Positions 1-8,956 of a stretch of DNA of 64,000 nucleotides are shown piece by piece. The notes under the pieces are model-generated. The model searched no databases. It saw only the letters and a program-made list of their open reading frames with translations, and had not been told where the DNA came from. The DNA comes from Rhizobium sp. EC-SD404 (lineage in GTDB: Bacteria; Pseudomonadota; Alphaproteobacteria; Rhizobiales; Rhizobiaceae): positions 1,966,414 through 2,030,413 of the forward strand of contig NZ_LR701459.1 of the NCBI RefSeq assembly GCF_902498825.1, read 5' to 3'. The position numbers were made by a program, and so were the translations under genes. Position 1 is the first letter of the stretch, and each line of letters starts with the position of its first letter.

Positions 1-1
1 C

Positions 2-280
2 TTCGGTCTCGACCCGGCCAACCGTGAAAAGGTTCTCGAGCACACGACGGCCGGCAATCCCCAGGAAGGCGAGGACACCGAGTTCGCAAACGCGCTTCTC
101 GATGCCGTGATGGAGCGCATCCAGCCGGTCGACGACAGCAATGGTTATGGCTACCAGCCGCCGGAGCACTGGGAAGCCTGGCACCAGAGCCAGCTCGACA
201 CGGGCGGCCTTGCCGAACCGCTGGAAAACCTCGAGGAAGCCTACAACAACGACTTCGTCGAAGCGTGGAACGCGGAATGA
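2..280 (+). CDS. ABC transporter substrate-binding protein, C-terminal fragment
   Basis: The reading frame is open from the left edge to a TGA at 278-280 and gives about 92 residues, ending in EAWNAE. Residues such as PPEHWEAW and a helical acidic tail resemble the C-terminus of NMT1/THI5-like or SsuA-like periplasmic binding proteins, which deliver thiamine precursors, sulfonates or other small organics to an ABC importer. The N-terminus and signal peptide lie outside the window. The stop overlaps the ATG of the next gene, an ATPase, which is followed by a permease, so this is the first of three co-translated transporter genes. The family assignment rests mostly on this context and the substrate cannot be deduced. 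Confidence 0.7.
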   Translation, partial: FGLDPANREKVLEHTTAGNPQEGEDTEFANALLDAVMERIQPVDDSNGYGYQPPEHWEAWHQSQLDTGGLAEPLENLEEAYNNDFVEAWNAE

Positions 281-1092
281 CCATAGCGGCACAAAAAGCC
301 GCGGCACTGCAGGCCGACCCCAAGGGTCGGCCTGTCTACCAGTTGCGCGGCGTTTCCAAGCATTATGCCCATGGTCATATCAAGGCACTCGATACGATCG
401 ACCTGACATTGCGGGAGGGCACCTTCTCCTCCGTCATCGGTCCTTCGGGCTGTGGAAAGTCGACGCTTCTGAAGATCATGGCTGGCCTGGTCTCGCCGAC
501 CAGGGGCAGCGTCGTGCTCGAAGGCAAGCCCGTCACAGGCGCGCGTCGCGACATCGGCATGATGTTCCAGCAGGCGACGCTCTTTCCCTGGCGCACGACG
601 GCGGAAAACATTCTGCTGCCGATCGAGGTGCGCGATGGTCGAGCCGCCGCGAAAGCTGCGCGTGGAGCGGCTGAAGAACTTCTCAATACGGTCGGCCTCA
701 AAGGGTTCGAGAATGTCTATCCGACGCAATTGTCGGGTGGCATGGCGCAGCGCGCCGCGATCTGCCGGATGCTCGTCACCAAGCCGAGCGTACTGTTGCT
801 CGACGAGCCTTTCAGCGCGCTCGATGAACTCGCCCGCGACTTCATGAACATCGAACTCCAGCGCATCTGCATGGAGCGCAACGCCACCGCGTTCCTCGTC
901 ACGCACTCCATTCCCGAAGCGGTGTTCCTGTCCGACATCGTCTACGTCATGTCGTCGCGGCCGGGCCGTTTCGTCGAGACGATCGAGATCGATCTGCCGC
1001 GGCCGCGCACCGTGGAGATGCTGGTCGATCCTGCCTTCGGCCAATATGTGAACCGCATTCGCAACCGTCTGGACAAGGGAGCCTTCGTATGA
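277..1092 (+). CDS. ABC transporter ATP-binding protein (SsuB/TauB/ThiZ type)
   Basis: This 271-residue ATPase powers the adjacent importer from the cytoplasmic face. The Walker A motif GPSGCGKST has its lysine at residue 61, the signature is LSGGM, the Walker B is VLLLDEPF (Asp176, Glu177), and the switch histidine follows in VTHSIPEA. An in-frame GTG at 265 would add four residues; I prefer the ATG at 277 because it forms the ATGA overlap with the upstream stop. The stop in turn overlaps the permease start at 1089. The length and motifs fit the nitrate/sulfonate/taurine family of ATPases. The substrate is unknown. Confidence 0.93.
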   Translation: MTIAAQKAAALQADPKGRPVYQLRGVSKHYAHGHIKALDTIDLTLREGTFSSVIGPSGCGKSTLLKIMAGLVSPTRGSVVLEGKPVTGARRDIGMMFQQATLFPWRTTAENILLPIEVRDGRAAAKAARGAAEELLNTVGLKGFENVYPTQLSGGMAQRAAICRMLVTKPSVLLLDEPFSALDELARDFMNIELQRICMERNATAFLVTHSIPEAVFLSDIVYVMSSRPGRFVETIEIDLPRPRTVEMLVDPAFGQYVNRIRNRLDKGAFV

Positions 1093-1964
1093 GCTCGGCA
1101 ATGACGGACGTTCCCCTTCACGCCGATGGCGAGACTGTCTTTCCGGAGACCGTGTGGGAGGAAGAGGTCGCCTTCATCGACCGAATCCCGCGCCCGATCG
1201 CGATGATCGGCATCCTGGTGGTGTTCATCGCCGTCTGGCAGGGGCTCACCTCTTTCGGCATCGTCTCCCGGATCATTCTGCCGACGCCATGGGAAACTGC
1301 GAAGGACATCGTTTTTGTCGGCAAGAACCTCTTCAGCGGCGGCTACATGCTGGAGGCCTTCTGGATGACGACCAAGGCGGTGCTCATGGGATTCGTCTAT
1401 GCGCTGATCTTCGGCTTTTCGCTCGGCATTCTGGTCGGGGAAACCTCGTTCGGCGAACGGGCCGTTCTACCTTACCTGGTTGCGATCGATACGATGCCGA
1501 AGGTTGCCTTCGCGCCGCTGTTCCTGGCATGGCTCGGGTTCGGTATAGCGTCCAAGGTGGCGCTAGCGGCATTCATCGCGACGTTCCCGATCGTGGTGGC
1601 GGTGGCGGCCGGTCTGCACGCGGCCGACGACAATGCACGTATGCTCTTTCGCACCATGGGCGCCACCCGCTGGCAGACCCTGTTCAAGATGAAACTGCCG
1701 ATGGGGCTTCCGCATATCTTCACCGGCCTCAAGATCGCGGCTGTCGGTGTCATGGCGGGCGCAATCACGGCGGAGTTTCTAGGCGGTGGAAACGGCTTTG
1801 GCGAATTGATCCGAGTTGCTGCATCTCAGCTCAATACGCCGCGCGTCTTTTCCCTGATCCTCTATCTCAGCCTGCTGGGCTTCGCGCTATTCTGGTCTGT
1901 GGTTTGGCTTGAGCGCCGTTTGGTGTTTTGGCATAGCTCCACCGTCTCGGGCATCAACAAATAG
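1089..1964 (+). CDS. ABC transporter permease (SsuC/TauC type)
   Basis: A 291-residue inner-membrane permease. After a polar N-terminus of about 35 residues there are roughly six hydrophobic segments, starting with IAMIGILVVFIAVWQG. The cytoplasmic EAA-type loop that docks onto the ATPase is visible around ARMLFRTMGATRWQ, followed by a conserved LP. The start overlaps the ATPase stop as ATGA, showing translational coupling. With the binding protein tail and ATPase it forms a complete importer of the nitrate/sulfonate/pyrimidine-precursor class. A GntR regulator gene begins two bases after the stop and may control the cluster. Confidence 0.92.
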   Translation: MSSAMTDVPLHADGETVFPETVWEEEVAFIDRIPRPIAMIGILVVFIAVWQGLTSFGIVSRIILPTPWETAKDIVFVGKNLFSGGYMLEAFWMTTKAVLMGFVYALIFGFSLGILVGETSFGERAVLPYLVAIDTMPKVAFAPLFLAWLGFGIASKVALAAFIATFPIVVAVAAGLHAADDNARMLFRTMGATRWQTLFKMKLPMGLPHIFTGLKIAAVGVMAGAITAEFLGGGNGFGELIRVAASQLNTPRVFSLILYLSLLGFALFWSVVWLERRLVFWHSSTVSGINK

Positions 1965-1966
1965 GG

Positions 1967-2728
1967 ATGGCGCTGATAGCGCCATCGGCATCGGAATCCA
2001 TGACAATCATCGAGGCATTCGATTCGAAATCGTCCGCTGGCGACGCGAGGCGGGAAAAGACAACGGCGGCAACCCTCGTTTACCGCGAGTTGCGCCGTGA
2101 CATTCTGCAGGGTCGCCTGAAACCCCGGCAAAAGCTTCTGATCGAAGCTTTGGCCGAGCACTATCAGGTTGGCGCCAATCCGGTGCGCGAAGCCTTGAAC
2201 CGGCTCTCCAGCGAACGTCTGGTCGACCGCGAAGAGCAGCGGGGCTTTTTCGTGCCGCCGCTGTCGCTCGCCCATTTTCGCGAACTGGTGACGACCCGCT
2301 GCTGGCTCGAATCGAGGGCGTTGCAGGAATCAATCGCCAACAGCACGGATGCGTGGGAGGAGCGCATCGTCGTCGCCTTCCACCGCCTGTCGCGCACGCC
2401 CTTCAAGGCACCCCAGCAGGACGGGCAAGCGGAAAACCATGAGTGGGAAGCGCGCCACCGCGTCTTCCACGAGGCGCTGATCTCCAATTGCGGGTCGTCC
2501 TGGCTGTTGAAGTTTTGCGGCGAGCTCATGGATCAGGTGGAGCGCTACCGCTACATCTCCATGACGACCACCTATCCGAGACGCGATTCCAACGAGGAAC
2601 ACCGGCTCATCATGGAAGCCACGTTGGATGGCGACGCTCCGACCGCCACGGAACGGCTGGTCTCGCAATATCAGCTGACGCTGAAGCTCCTGGAGGAGCA
2701 GTCGTCTTTTCCAAACACAGATGGCTGA
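1967..2728 (+). CDS. GntR family regulator (FCD-type ligand domain)
   Basis: A 253-residue transcription factor. Residues about 30-95 form a winged helix-turn-helix (LVYRELRRDILQGRLKPRQ, then VGANPVREALNRL) typical of GntR proteins, and the helical remainder fits the FCD effector-binding domain. The start at 1967 sits two bases after the permease stop; an in-frame ATG at 2000 (MTIIEAF) is an alternative, and neither has a strong ribosome binding site. The tight spacing puts it in the transporter transcript, so it probably responds to the imported compound or a breakdown product. The ligand is not known. Confidence 0.88.
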   Translation: MALIAPSASESMTIIEAFDSKSSAGDARREKTTAATLVYRELRRDILQGRLKPRQKLLIEALAEHYQVGANPVREALNRLSSERLVDREEQRGFFVPPLSLAHFRELVTTRCWLESRALQESIANSTDAWEERIVVAFHRLSRTPFKAPQQDGQAENHEWEARHRVFHEALISNCGSSWLLKFCGELMDQVERYRYISMTTTYPRRDSNEEHRLIMEATLDGDAPTATERLVSQYQLTLKLLEEQSSFPNTDG

Positions 2729-2853
2729 ACGGACCGTCGGGCTGCTCCCAGCCTCGACCTTGTCACTCCGTTTCGATAGACCTTCGCACGACACGGTCTG
2801 CGCATCGCCTGCCCACACTTTTGGAGCGGCGATCGAGGCGGAGGAGATATGAT

Positions 2854-3825
2854 ATGACGTTACCGGAACCGCGCATCTCGTTGATCACGCTCGGCGTGCG
2901 GGATCTCAAGCGCGCCACCGCGTTTTACGAGGCGCTTGGCTGGCGACGCGCGGCACCCTCTCAACCGAGCGTCACCTTCATTCAGCTCGGCAATATCGTC
3001 CTCTCGCTTTTTTCGCGCGAGGAATTGGCGAAGGACGCGACGGTGGATGCCGATGGCAATGGGTTCTCCGGAGTTACGCTTGCCTACAATACCCGCTCGA
3101 CCGATGAAGTTGATGAGATCGTCGCGCAGGCCGTCGAGTGCGGCGGCAAGCTGGTGAAGCAGCCCGAGAAGGTATTCTGGGGCGGCTATTCCGGCTACTT
3201 CGCAGACACCGAAGGGCATCTTTGGGAAGTGGCGCACAATCCGTTCTTTGCAATGGATAATGACGGGAACCTGAAGCTGCCGCTCTTCGATCACGACAAA
3301 TACGACGACGCCTACATCGCCGAGATCCTGCGCGAGGTGAAATCGGTCGCGATCATCGGCGCATCCGCCAATGCGGTTCGACCGAGCTATTTCGTGACGA
3401 AATACATGATCGCCAAGGGATATGCCGTTTTTCCCGTCAATCCGGGCCAGGCGGGGAAGGAAATTCTTGGCCGCCCCGTTTCCGCAACGCTCGCCGACCT
3501 TCCGCAGCCCGTCGATATGGTCGATATTTTCCGGGCTTCGGATGCGGTTCCGGGCGTGACGGACGAGATTTTAGCCATGCCGGTGCTGCCGAAGGTGGTC
3601 TGGATGCAATTGACCGTGCGGCACGATGCATCGGCCGAGCGGTTGCAGGAGGCGGGGATCAAGGTGGTGATGAACCGCTGTCCGAAGATCGAATATGCAC
3701 GGCTGTCCGGCGAAATCGGCTGGAGCGGCGTCAACAGCCGCCGGATTTCATCGCGTAAGCCGATGATGCGCACGGGTTACCAGAGTTTTGGGATCGTCGC
3801 GCAGAGCGATGATTCAGATACTTAA
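2854..3825 (+). CDS. VOC (glyoxalase-fold) domain fused to a CoA-binding domain protein
   Basis: One continuous frame encodes 323 residues. Residues 1-132 look like a vicinal oxygen chelate protein (ISLITLGVRDL at the start, GYFADTEGHLWEVAHNPF at the end). Residues about 147-300 match the YccU-type CoA-binding family, with the Rossmann loop VAIIGASANAVRPSY and NPGQAGKEILG. The CoA-binding part begins at HDKYDDAYIAEIL, where stand-alone homologues normally begin, yet no start codon is present at the junction. The ATG at 2854 follows GAGGAG at 2841-2846. Downstream lies O-acetylhomoserine sulfhydrylase, a common neighbour of the CoA-binding protein in related bacteria. Neither domain's substrate is known; the fusion is the odd feature. 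Confidence 0.85.
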   Translation: MTLPEPRISLITLGVRDLKRATAFYEALGWRRAAPSQPSVTFIQLGNIVLSLFSREELAKDATVDADGNGFSGVTLAYNTRSTDEVDEIVAQAVECGGKLVKQPEKVFWGGYSGYFADTEGHLWEVAHNPFFAMDNDGNLKLPLFDHDKYDDAYIAEILREVKSVAIIGASANAVRPSYFVTKYMIAKGYAVFPVNPGQAGKEILGRPVSATLADLPQPVDMVDIFRASDAVPGVTDEILAMPVLPKVVWMQLTVRHDASAERLQEAGIKVVMNRCPKIEYARLSGEIGWSGVNSRRISSRKPMMRTGYQSFGIVAQSDDSDT

Positions 3826-3890
3826 GCGAATCACCTAACCACTTGAGAGACGGCAGTTTCTCGGACGGCAATCAGCGGAGGAGAGGGCTC

Positions 3891-5174
3891 ATGTCCAAGA
3901 ACGAACCAGGATTTGCCACGCTTGCGATCCATGCGGGCGCGCAGCCCGACCCGACAACCGGCGCGCGGGCGACGCCGATCTACCAGACGACGAGCTTCGT
4001 CTTCAACGATGCCGACCACGCCGCATCGCTTTTCGGCCTGCAGGCCTTCGGCAACATCTACACCCGCATCATGAACCCGACGCAGGCGGTGCTCGAGGAG
4101 CGCATCGCGGCGCTGGAAGGCGGCACAGCGGCATTGGCGACGGCATCCGGCCATGGCGCGCAGTTGCTGGTCTTCCACAACATCATGCGCCCGGGCGACA
4201 ATTTCCTTGCCGCCAAGCGGCTTTATGGCGGCTCGATCAACCAGTTCGGCCACGCCTTCAAGAATTTCGACTGGCAGGTGCGCTGGGCCGACCCGGCCGA
4301 TCTCTCCACCTTCGAAAGCCAGATCGACGACCGCACCAAGGCGATCTTCATCGAAAGCCTCGCCAACCCGGGCGGAACCTTCACCGACATCCAAGCGATT
4401 GCCGATCTTGCCCACAAGCATGGCCTGCCGCTGATCGTCGACAACACGATGGCATCGCCATATCTGCTCCGTCCGCTGGAGCATGGCGCCGACATCGTGG
4501 TCCATTCGCTGACGAAGTTCATCGGCGGCCATGGCAATTCTATGGGCGGCATCATCGTCGATGGCGGCACGTTCGACTGGTCCGCATCCGGCAAATACCC
4601 GATGCTCTCCGAGCCGCGGCCGGAATATAACGGCATCGTGCTGCACGAAACCTTCGGCAATTTCGCGTTCGCCATCGCCGCGCGCGTTCTCGGCCTGCGC
4701 GATTTCGGCCCGGCAATTTCACCGATGAACGCGTTCCTGCTGCTTATGGGCGTGGAGACGCTGCCGCTGCGCATGCAACGCCACTGTGACAACGCCATCG
4801 AAGTCGCGCGCTGGTTGAAGGCGCACGACAAGGTGTCCTGGGTGAACTATGCCGGTCTGCCGGATGATCCGAACAATGCGCTTCAGAAGAAATACGCGCC
4901 GAAGGGCGCCGGCGCCGTCTTCACGTTCGGTCTAAAGGACGGATACGAGGCCGGTATCCGCTTCGTCGAGGCGCTGGAGATGTTCTCGCACCTCGCCAAT
5001 ATCGGCGACACGCGCTCGCTCGTTATTCATCCGGCCTCCACAACTCACCGCCAGCTCACCGAAGAGCAGCAGATTGCCGCCGGCGCGGGTCCCGACGTCG
5101 TGCGCTTGTCGATCGGCATCGAGGATGTCGCCGACATCATCGGCGATCTGTCGCAGGCTCTGGACAAGGCATGA
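3891..5174 (+). CDS. metY: O-acetylhomoserine aminocarboxypropyltransferase (sulfhydrylase)
   Basis: A 427-residue cytoplasmic PLP enzyme of the Cys/Met metabolism family that makes homocysteine (or methionine) from O-acetylhomoserine and sulfide (or methanethiol). The N-terminus FATLAIHAGAQPDP is typical, and the PLP lysine is Lys209 in SLTKFIGGHG. The length is standard. The frame is open further upstream to 3843, but the ATG at 3891 has GGAGGAG seven bases before it and matches family starts. No SAM-II riboswitch-like sequence is visible in the 65-base gap upstream. The stop overlaps the start of the cupin gene. Confidence 0.95.
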   Translation: MSKNEPGFATLAIHAGAQPDPTTGARATPIYQTTSFVFNDADHAASLFGLQAFGNIYTRIMNPTQAVLEERIAALEGGTAALATASGHGAQLLVFHNIMRPGDNFLAAKRLYGGSINQFGHAFKNFDWQVRWADPADLSTFESQIDDRTKAIFIESLANPGGTFTDIQAIADLAHKHGLPLIVDNTMASPYLLRPLEHGADIVVHSLTKFIGGHGNSMGGIIVDGGTFDWSASGKYPMLSEPRPEYNGIVLHETFGNFAFAIAARVLGLRDFGPAISPMNAFLLLMGVETLPLRMQRHCDNAIEVARWLKAHDKVSWVNYAGLPDDPNNALQKKYAPKGAGAVFTFGLKDGYEAGIRFVEALEMFSHLANIGDTRSLVIHPASTTHRQLTEEQQIAAGAGPDVVRLSIGIEDVADIIGDLSQALDKA

Positions 5175-5518
5175 TGGTGAAGGCGCTTCGGGTCGAGACC
5201 GGAACCTGCGAAGCGGAGGCCAGCGCGCCTCCGCCCGAACGCGTCATTTCCGGTGACCCGCAATTCACCACCTGGAACATCGAGGACAGTGGCAAGGGCC
5301 TCTATGCCGGCGTGTGGGAAGCCACGCCCGGCAAGTGGATCATCTCCTACGAGGAGTGGGAGTATTTCCGCGTCATCTCCGGCCTCTCGATCGTGACGGA
5401 AGAGGGCGGCGAGCCGGTCCGCTACGGCCCCGGCGATGCCGGCATTATCCGGCCCGGCTTTCGGGGCACCTGGGAAGTGGTCGAGACGACTCGGAAGGAT
5501 TACGTCATCTCGATCTGA
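5171..5518 (+). CDS. cupin domain protein (DUF861/EutQ-like)
   Basis: A 115-residue single-domain cupin. The motifs PGKWIISYEEWEYFRVISG and YGPGDAGIIRPGFRGTW match the small cupin family that includes (S)-ureidoglycine aminohydrolase-like and EutQ-like proteins. The ATG at 5171 overlaps the TGA of metY, so the two are translated together; a second ATG follows immediately at 5174. Many members have lost metal ligands, and here the usual histidine pair is not evident, so a binding or scaffold role is possible. Its job next to metY is not known. It converges on the P450 gene with only 26 bases between the stops. Confidence 0.82.
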   Translation: MMVKALRVETGTCEAEASAPPPERVISGDPQFTTWNIEDSGKGLYAGVWEATPGKWIISYEEWEYFRVISGLSIVTEEGGEPVRYGPGDAGIIRPGFRGTWEVVETTRKDYVISI

Positions 5519-5544
5519 CGCGCATTGGTTCCGCCTGCGGCTTG

Positions 5545-6789
5545 TCACCAGCGGCAGTCGAGGCGCTCCAACCCATGAAAATGATAGCTGTCGCGGTAGC
5601 GCGGCGGTTGAGCGAGTGAAAGACCCGGCAGCCGTTCAAACAGAATCGGCAGCGAGACCTGCATTTCCAGCCGTGCAAGCGGCGCTCCGATGCAGAAATG
5701 GATGCCGGCGCCGAAGGAGACGTTCGCGCCATCGCTGCGCTGAATGTCGAACAGGTCGGCGTTCTCGAACCGTCTTGGGTCGCGGTTGGCGGCACCCAGC
5801 ATCAGCCCGATTCTGTCGCCCTTCTTCAGCGCGATGCCATCCTCGAGCACGACATCCTGCAGCGCGTAGCGCGTGAACATGTGGAGCGGCGCATCGAAGC
5901 GCAGGGATTCCTCTACCGTCGCGGCCGTCGATCGTTCGTCGGCGAAAAGAGCCGCCGGATCACTGCCCGCCTCCAGGATGGTCTTCACGGCATTTCCGGT
6001 CTGGTGCACCGTCGCTTCATGGCCGGCATTCAGCAGGAGGATCGCGGTCGAGATCAACTCGTCCTCGCTCAGCCGGCCGCCATCCTGTTCGGCGGCGATC
6101 ATGTGGCTGATCAGATCGTCGCGCGGGTGGGTGCGCCGCTCGCCGACGAGGCCGCGCAGATAGTCGGCGAAGTCCCGTGCGGCCGTATTGGCGTCGTCCT
6201 CGGCGGCACGGTCGCGGCCGAACATGTACATACGCACCATGCGGTGCGACCAGTCGAGCAGGTCAGGCACGCGGTCGTCCGGAACCCCGAGCATGCGGGC
6301 AATCACTGTCGCCGGAATGATTTCGGCATAGGCCGACAGGAACTCTGCTTCGCCGTTGCCCTCGAACCTGTCGATCAGCTTATGGCAGAGCGCGGCGATC
6401 TCCGGTCGCAAACGGTCGACATGGCGCGAGACGAAAGCCCGGTTGACCAGCGTGCGCAGCCGGGTGTGGACCGGTGGCTCCAATTCCAGCAGCGAATGCG
6501 CCTCCACCGTGTCGAAATCGGCGAGATGCGCGGCCGGTTCCGGCAAGCCGATTTCTTCGCGCGTTGCCACATGCAAGATCTGTCGGCCGAACCGCCGATC
6601 CCGCAAAAGCGCATTGACCGCATCGAACCCGACGAAGCACCAGAATCCGTAATTTTCCCAGAAGAACGCGGGTGATTGGGCATGAAGCGCGGCATAGACG
6701 GGATAGGGGTCGGTGAAGAACGCTGGATCGCGCGGATCGAGCGACAGATGCCGCCCGTCAAGCGCCATGATAGGTGCATGTGAGCCCAA
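5545..6789 (-). CDS. cytochrome P450
   Basis: A 414-residue soluble bacterial P450. The I-helix oxygen motif is AGHEAT, the K-helix ExxR is EESLR, and the heme loop is FGAGIHFCIG with the cysteine ligand at residue 366. This fits class I monooxygenases that need an external ferredoxin and reductase, none of which is encoded nearby. The TTG at 6789 has AAAGGA six bases upstream (6796-6801 on the plus strand); the next candidate, ATG at 6768, has no ribosome binding site and would remove seven residues. A divergent FAD-dependent oxidoreductase starts about 105 bases away. Substrate unknown. Confidence 0.93.
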   Translation of the reverse strand: MGSHAPIMALDGRHLSLDPRDPAFFTDPYPVYAALHAQSPAFFWENYGFWCFVGFDAVNALLRDRRFGRQILHVATREEIGLPEPAAHLADFDTVEAHSLLELEPPVHTRLRTLVNRAFVSRHVDRLRPEIAALCHKLIDRFEGNGEAEFLSAYAEIIPATVIARMLGVPDDRVPDLLDWSHRMVRMYMFGRDRAAEDDANTAARDFADYLRGLVGERRTHPRDDLISHMIAAEQDGGRLSEDELISTAILLLNAGHEATVHQTGNAVKTILEAGSDPAALFADERSTAATVEESLRFDAPLHMFTRYALQDVVLEDGIALKKGDRIGLMLGAANRDPRRFENADLFDIQRSDGANVSFGAGIHFCIGAPLARLEMQVSLPILFERLPGLSLAQPPRYRDSYHFHGLERLDCRW

Positions 6790-6894
6790 ACCGTATCCTT
6801 TCAGAGGGTTTTACCGTAGTTCGGCAAGCGATAAGCACGGGGCTTCGCTTTGTGAAGCCCGCGCGTGCAGTGAGCCTGAGAAGTGAGGCAGGAA

Positions 6895-7995
6895 ATGAAA
6901 GTCATCATCGTCGGCGCTGGGATCGCGGGCCTTTCGACCGCCTGGTCCCTGGTCAAGGCCGGTCATCAGGTGACGCTTCTCGAGCAGGGGCCGATACCGA
7001 ATCCGCTGGCCGCTTCCGGTGACCACCACCGCATCATCCGCCGTGCCTACGGCAGGTCCTCGGGCTATGGGCGCGCGATCACGGAGGCTTATGAAGCCTG
7101 GGACGAGATGTGGGCCGATCTCGGCGAGAGCCATCTGGATGCACGAGGCTTCATGTGCATTTCCCGCGAGCCCGGCGACGAGGCCGAAGAGATGCGCGAT
7201 GGCCTGGCCGATGGCGGCTACCCGTTCGAGGAGCTGGATGCTGCCGAGACCGCGCGCCGCTATCCGTTTCTCGACGAGCAAGCGATTCGCTTTGCATTCG
7301 AGTCGCCGGAAGGTGGCGCTCTGCACTGCCGGCGTATCGCGTCGGGGCTCGCGACCTGGCTGCTCGGTGCCGGAGCGCAGTTGGAAGAGAACGCAAAGGT
7401 CATCGCCGTCGATGCCGAGGCGGGCGCGGTGCTGCTGGAAAATGGCCGTCGTTGCGAGGCCGACCAGGTCGTCGTCACAGCGGGTGCATGGGTCCTGAAG
7501 CTCTTTCCGCATCTGGGCGTCGACCTGAAGACCTATCGCACCGCCGTCGTCTATCTCGATCCCCCGGCCGAATTCGCCGAGGCCTGGGAGCGGACGCCTG
7601 TCATCCTCGATGTCGGCGGGAAGACCGACGGCTACATCATCCCGCCATCGGGCGACGGTGGTCTGAAATTCGGCTCGGGGCTCCACAAAAGGCCGCACGA
7701 CGACGCCGATGCGCAACGCGAGCCAACGGAAGACGAAGGGGAGACGATCCGCGACCTCTTTGCGCCGCCGTTCCTGCGCCTGGAATCCTATCGCGTGCGC
7801 CAGACGGTAACCTGCGCCTATACCTTCACCGAGGACGAGCGATTCTTTGCATCCCACTTCGGTCGATGCGTCGCCGTGTCGGCCTGTTCGGGGCATGGCT
7901 ACAAGTTCGGCGCTGCCGTGGGACGCCGGGTCGCAAGGTTTGTCGACGACCGGGATTATGAGGCTCTGCAGTCCTGGCTCAGGGCCGATCCTTAA
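6895..7995 (+). CDS. FAD-dependent oxidoreductase (DAO/sarcosine oxidase-like family)
   Basis: A 366-residue flavoprotein. The N-terminal dinucleotide-binding motif is VIIVGAGIAGLSTAWSL, with an acidic residue at the end of the second strand (LLEQG), and the C-terminal segment SACSGHGYKFGAAVG matches the FAD-contacting motif of monomeric sarcosine oxidase and N-methylamino-acid oxidases. The ATG at 6895 is preceded by GAGGCAGGAA; a GTG at 6883 is an in-frame alternative. Such enzymes oxidise secondary or primary amines with oxygen. It is divergent from the P450 gene, which suggests shared control but does not prove a joint pathway. Confidence 0.88.
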   Translation: MKVIIVGAGIAGLSTAWSLVKAGHQVTLLEQGPIPNPLAASGDHHRIIRRAYGRSSGYGRAITEAYEAWDEMWADLGESHLDARGFMCISREPGDEAEEMRDGLADGGYPFEELDAAETARRYPFLDEQAIRFAFESPEGGALHCRRIASGLATWLLGAGAQLEENAKVIAVDAEAGAVLLENGRRCEADQVVVTAGAWVLKLFPHLGVDLKTYRTAVVYLDPPAEFAEAWERTPVILDVGGKTDGYIIPPSGDGGLKFGSGLHKRPHDDADAQREPTEDEGETIRDLFAPPFLRLESYRVRQTVTCAYTFTEDERFFASHFGRCVAVSACSGHGYKFGAAVGRRVARFVDDRDYEALQSWLRADP

Positions 7996-8034
7996 GGTTA
8001 AGACGTCGAGCCTCTTTCAATCCATGGGTCTCGT

Positions 8035-8064
8035 CTTGAAGACAGGCATATCCACACTCTATGT
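8035..8064 (+). promoter_or_regulatory. candidate clpP promoter (CTTGAA -35)
   Basis: CTTGAA at 8035-8040 is followed after 18 bases by CTATGT at 8059-8064, about 70 bases before the clpP start. The -35 resembles both housekeeping and RpoH heat-shock promoters of alphaproteobacteria, which would suit clpP. The -10 is a weak match, so this is a proposal only. Confidence 0.35.
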
Positions 8065-8133
8065 AAGGAATGGCAGGATTACGTGATTCTCGTGGCCGGT
8101 TCGGAGCCGCAAGTTTTTTCAAGGACTGATTGC

Positions 8134-8766
8134 ATGACAAGAACGGTTGATACCGCAATGGCGCTGGTGCCGATGGTCGTCGAGCAGACGAACCGCGGCG
8201 AACGTTCCTACGACATCTTCTCGCGCCTTCTGAAAGAGCGGATCATCTTCATCACCGGTCCGGTCGAGGACCAGATGGCGACGCTGGTTTGCGCTCAGTT
8301 GCTTTTCCTCGAGGCCGAAAACCCGAAGAAGGAAATCGCGCTCTACATCAATTCGCCGGGTGGCGTTGTCACGGCCGGCATGGCAATCTACGACACCATG
8401 CAGTTCATCAAGCCGGCGGTCTCGACGCTTTGCGTCGGCCAGGCGGCATCGATGGGTTCGCTCCTGCTTTGCGCCGGCCACAAGGACATGCGCTTTGCGA
8501 CGCCGAATGCCCGCATCATGGTGCACCAGCCTTCGGGCGGCTTCCAGGGTCAGGCATCGGACATCGAGCGCCATGCTCAGGACATCATCAAAATGAAGCG
8601 CCGCCTCAACGAGGTCTACGTCCAACACACCGGACAAGATTATGACACGATTGAGCGTACGCTGGACCGCGATCACTTCATGACGTCGGAAGAAGCGCGT
8701 GACTTCGGCATCGTCGACAAGGTCATCGCGTCGCGCGAAGCCATGGAACTCGAAGCCGCGAAGTGA
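8134..8766 (+). CDS. clpP: ATP-dependent Clp protease proteolytic subunit ClpP
   Basis: A 210-residue serine peptidase that forms the double heptameric chamber of the Clp protease and degrades unfolded and tagged proteins delivered by ClpX or ClpA. The catalytic triad is Ser106 (GQAASMG), His131 ([10 protein letters not shown]) and Asp180 (LDRDHF), in register with E. coli Ser111/His136/Asp185. The frame is open from 8083, but the ATG at 8134 follows AAGGA at 8121-8125 and gives the family N-terminus [15 protein letters not shown]. clpX follows after 342 bases, with a hairpin between them, the standard order in this bacterial order. Confidence 0.98.
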   Translation: MTRTVDTAMALVPMVVEQTNRGERSYDIFSRLLKERIIFITGPVEDQMATLVCAQLLFLEAENPKKEIALYINSPGGVVTAGMAIYDTMQFIKPAVSTLCVGQAASMGSLLLCAGHKDMRFATPNARIMVHQPSGGFQGQASDIERHAQDIIKMKRRLNEVYVQHTGQDYDTIERTLDRDHFMTSEEARDFGIVDKVIASREAMELEAAK

Positions 8767-8803
8767 GAGCCTAGCTAGAATGCGAAGGCGACCCGATTGT
8801 ATT

Positions 8804-8836
8804 GGCCGCTTCGCCATGTGGGGCGAAGCTGCCGTT
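8804..8836 (+). terminator. hairpin after clpP, putative terminator
   Basis: GCTTCGCC at 8808-8815 pairs with GGCGAAGC at 8822-8829 across a six-base loop, and the stem continues past one mismatch by three further GC pairs (8804-8806 with 8831-8833). It is followed by GTTT only, so the U-tract is weak. It probably limits read-through from clpP to clpX. Confidence 0.55.
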
Positions 8837-8956
8837 TGCTTGAAGCAAGTGTGACGATCCGGTATCACCGGGCAATGAAGTCGTATCGGCTAGCCTGTTC
8901 GTAACCGTGCTGGATTGTTGCCGAGGGTCGGCAAATCTGATTTTGTCAACCCTCAG

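Noticed and set aside
3826-3890. Possible SAM-II riboswitch before metY
   Set aside because: The gap is only 65 bases and lacks the conserved SAM-II stem and pseudoknot sequences; the upstream leader of the fused gene (2729-2853) lacks them too.
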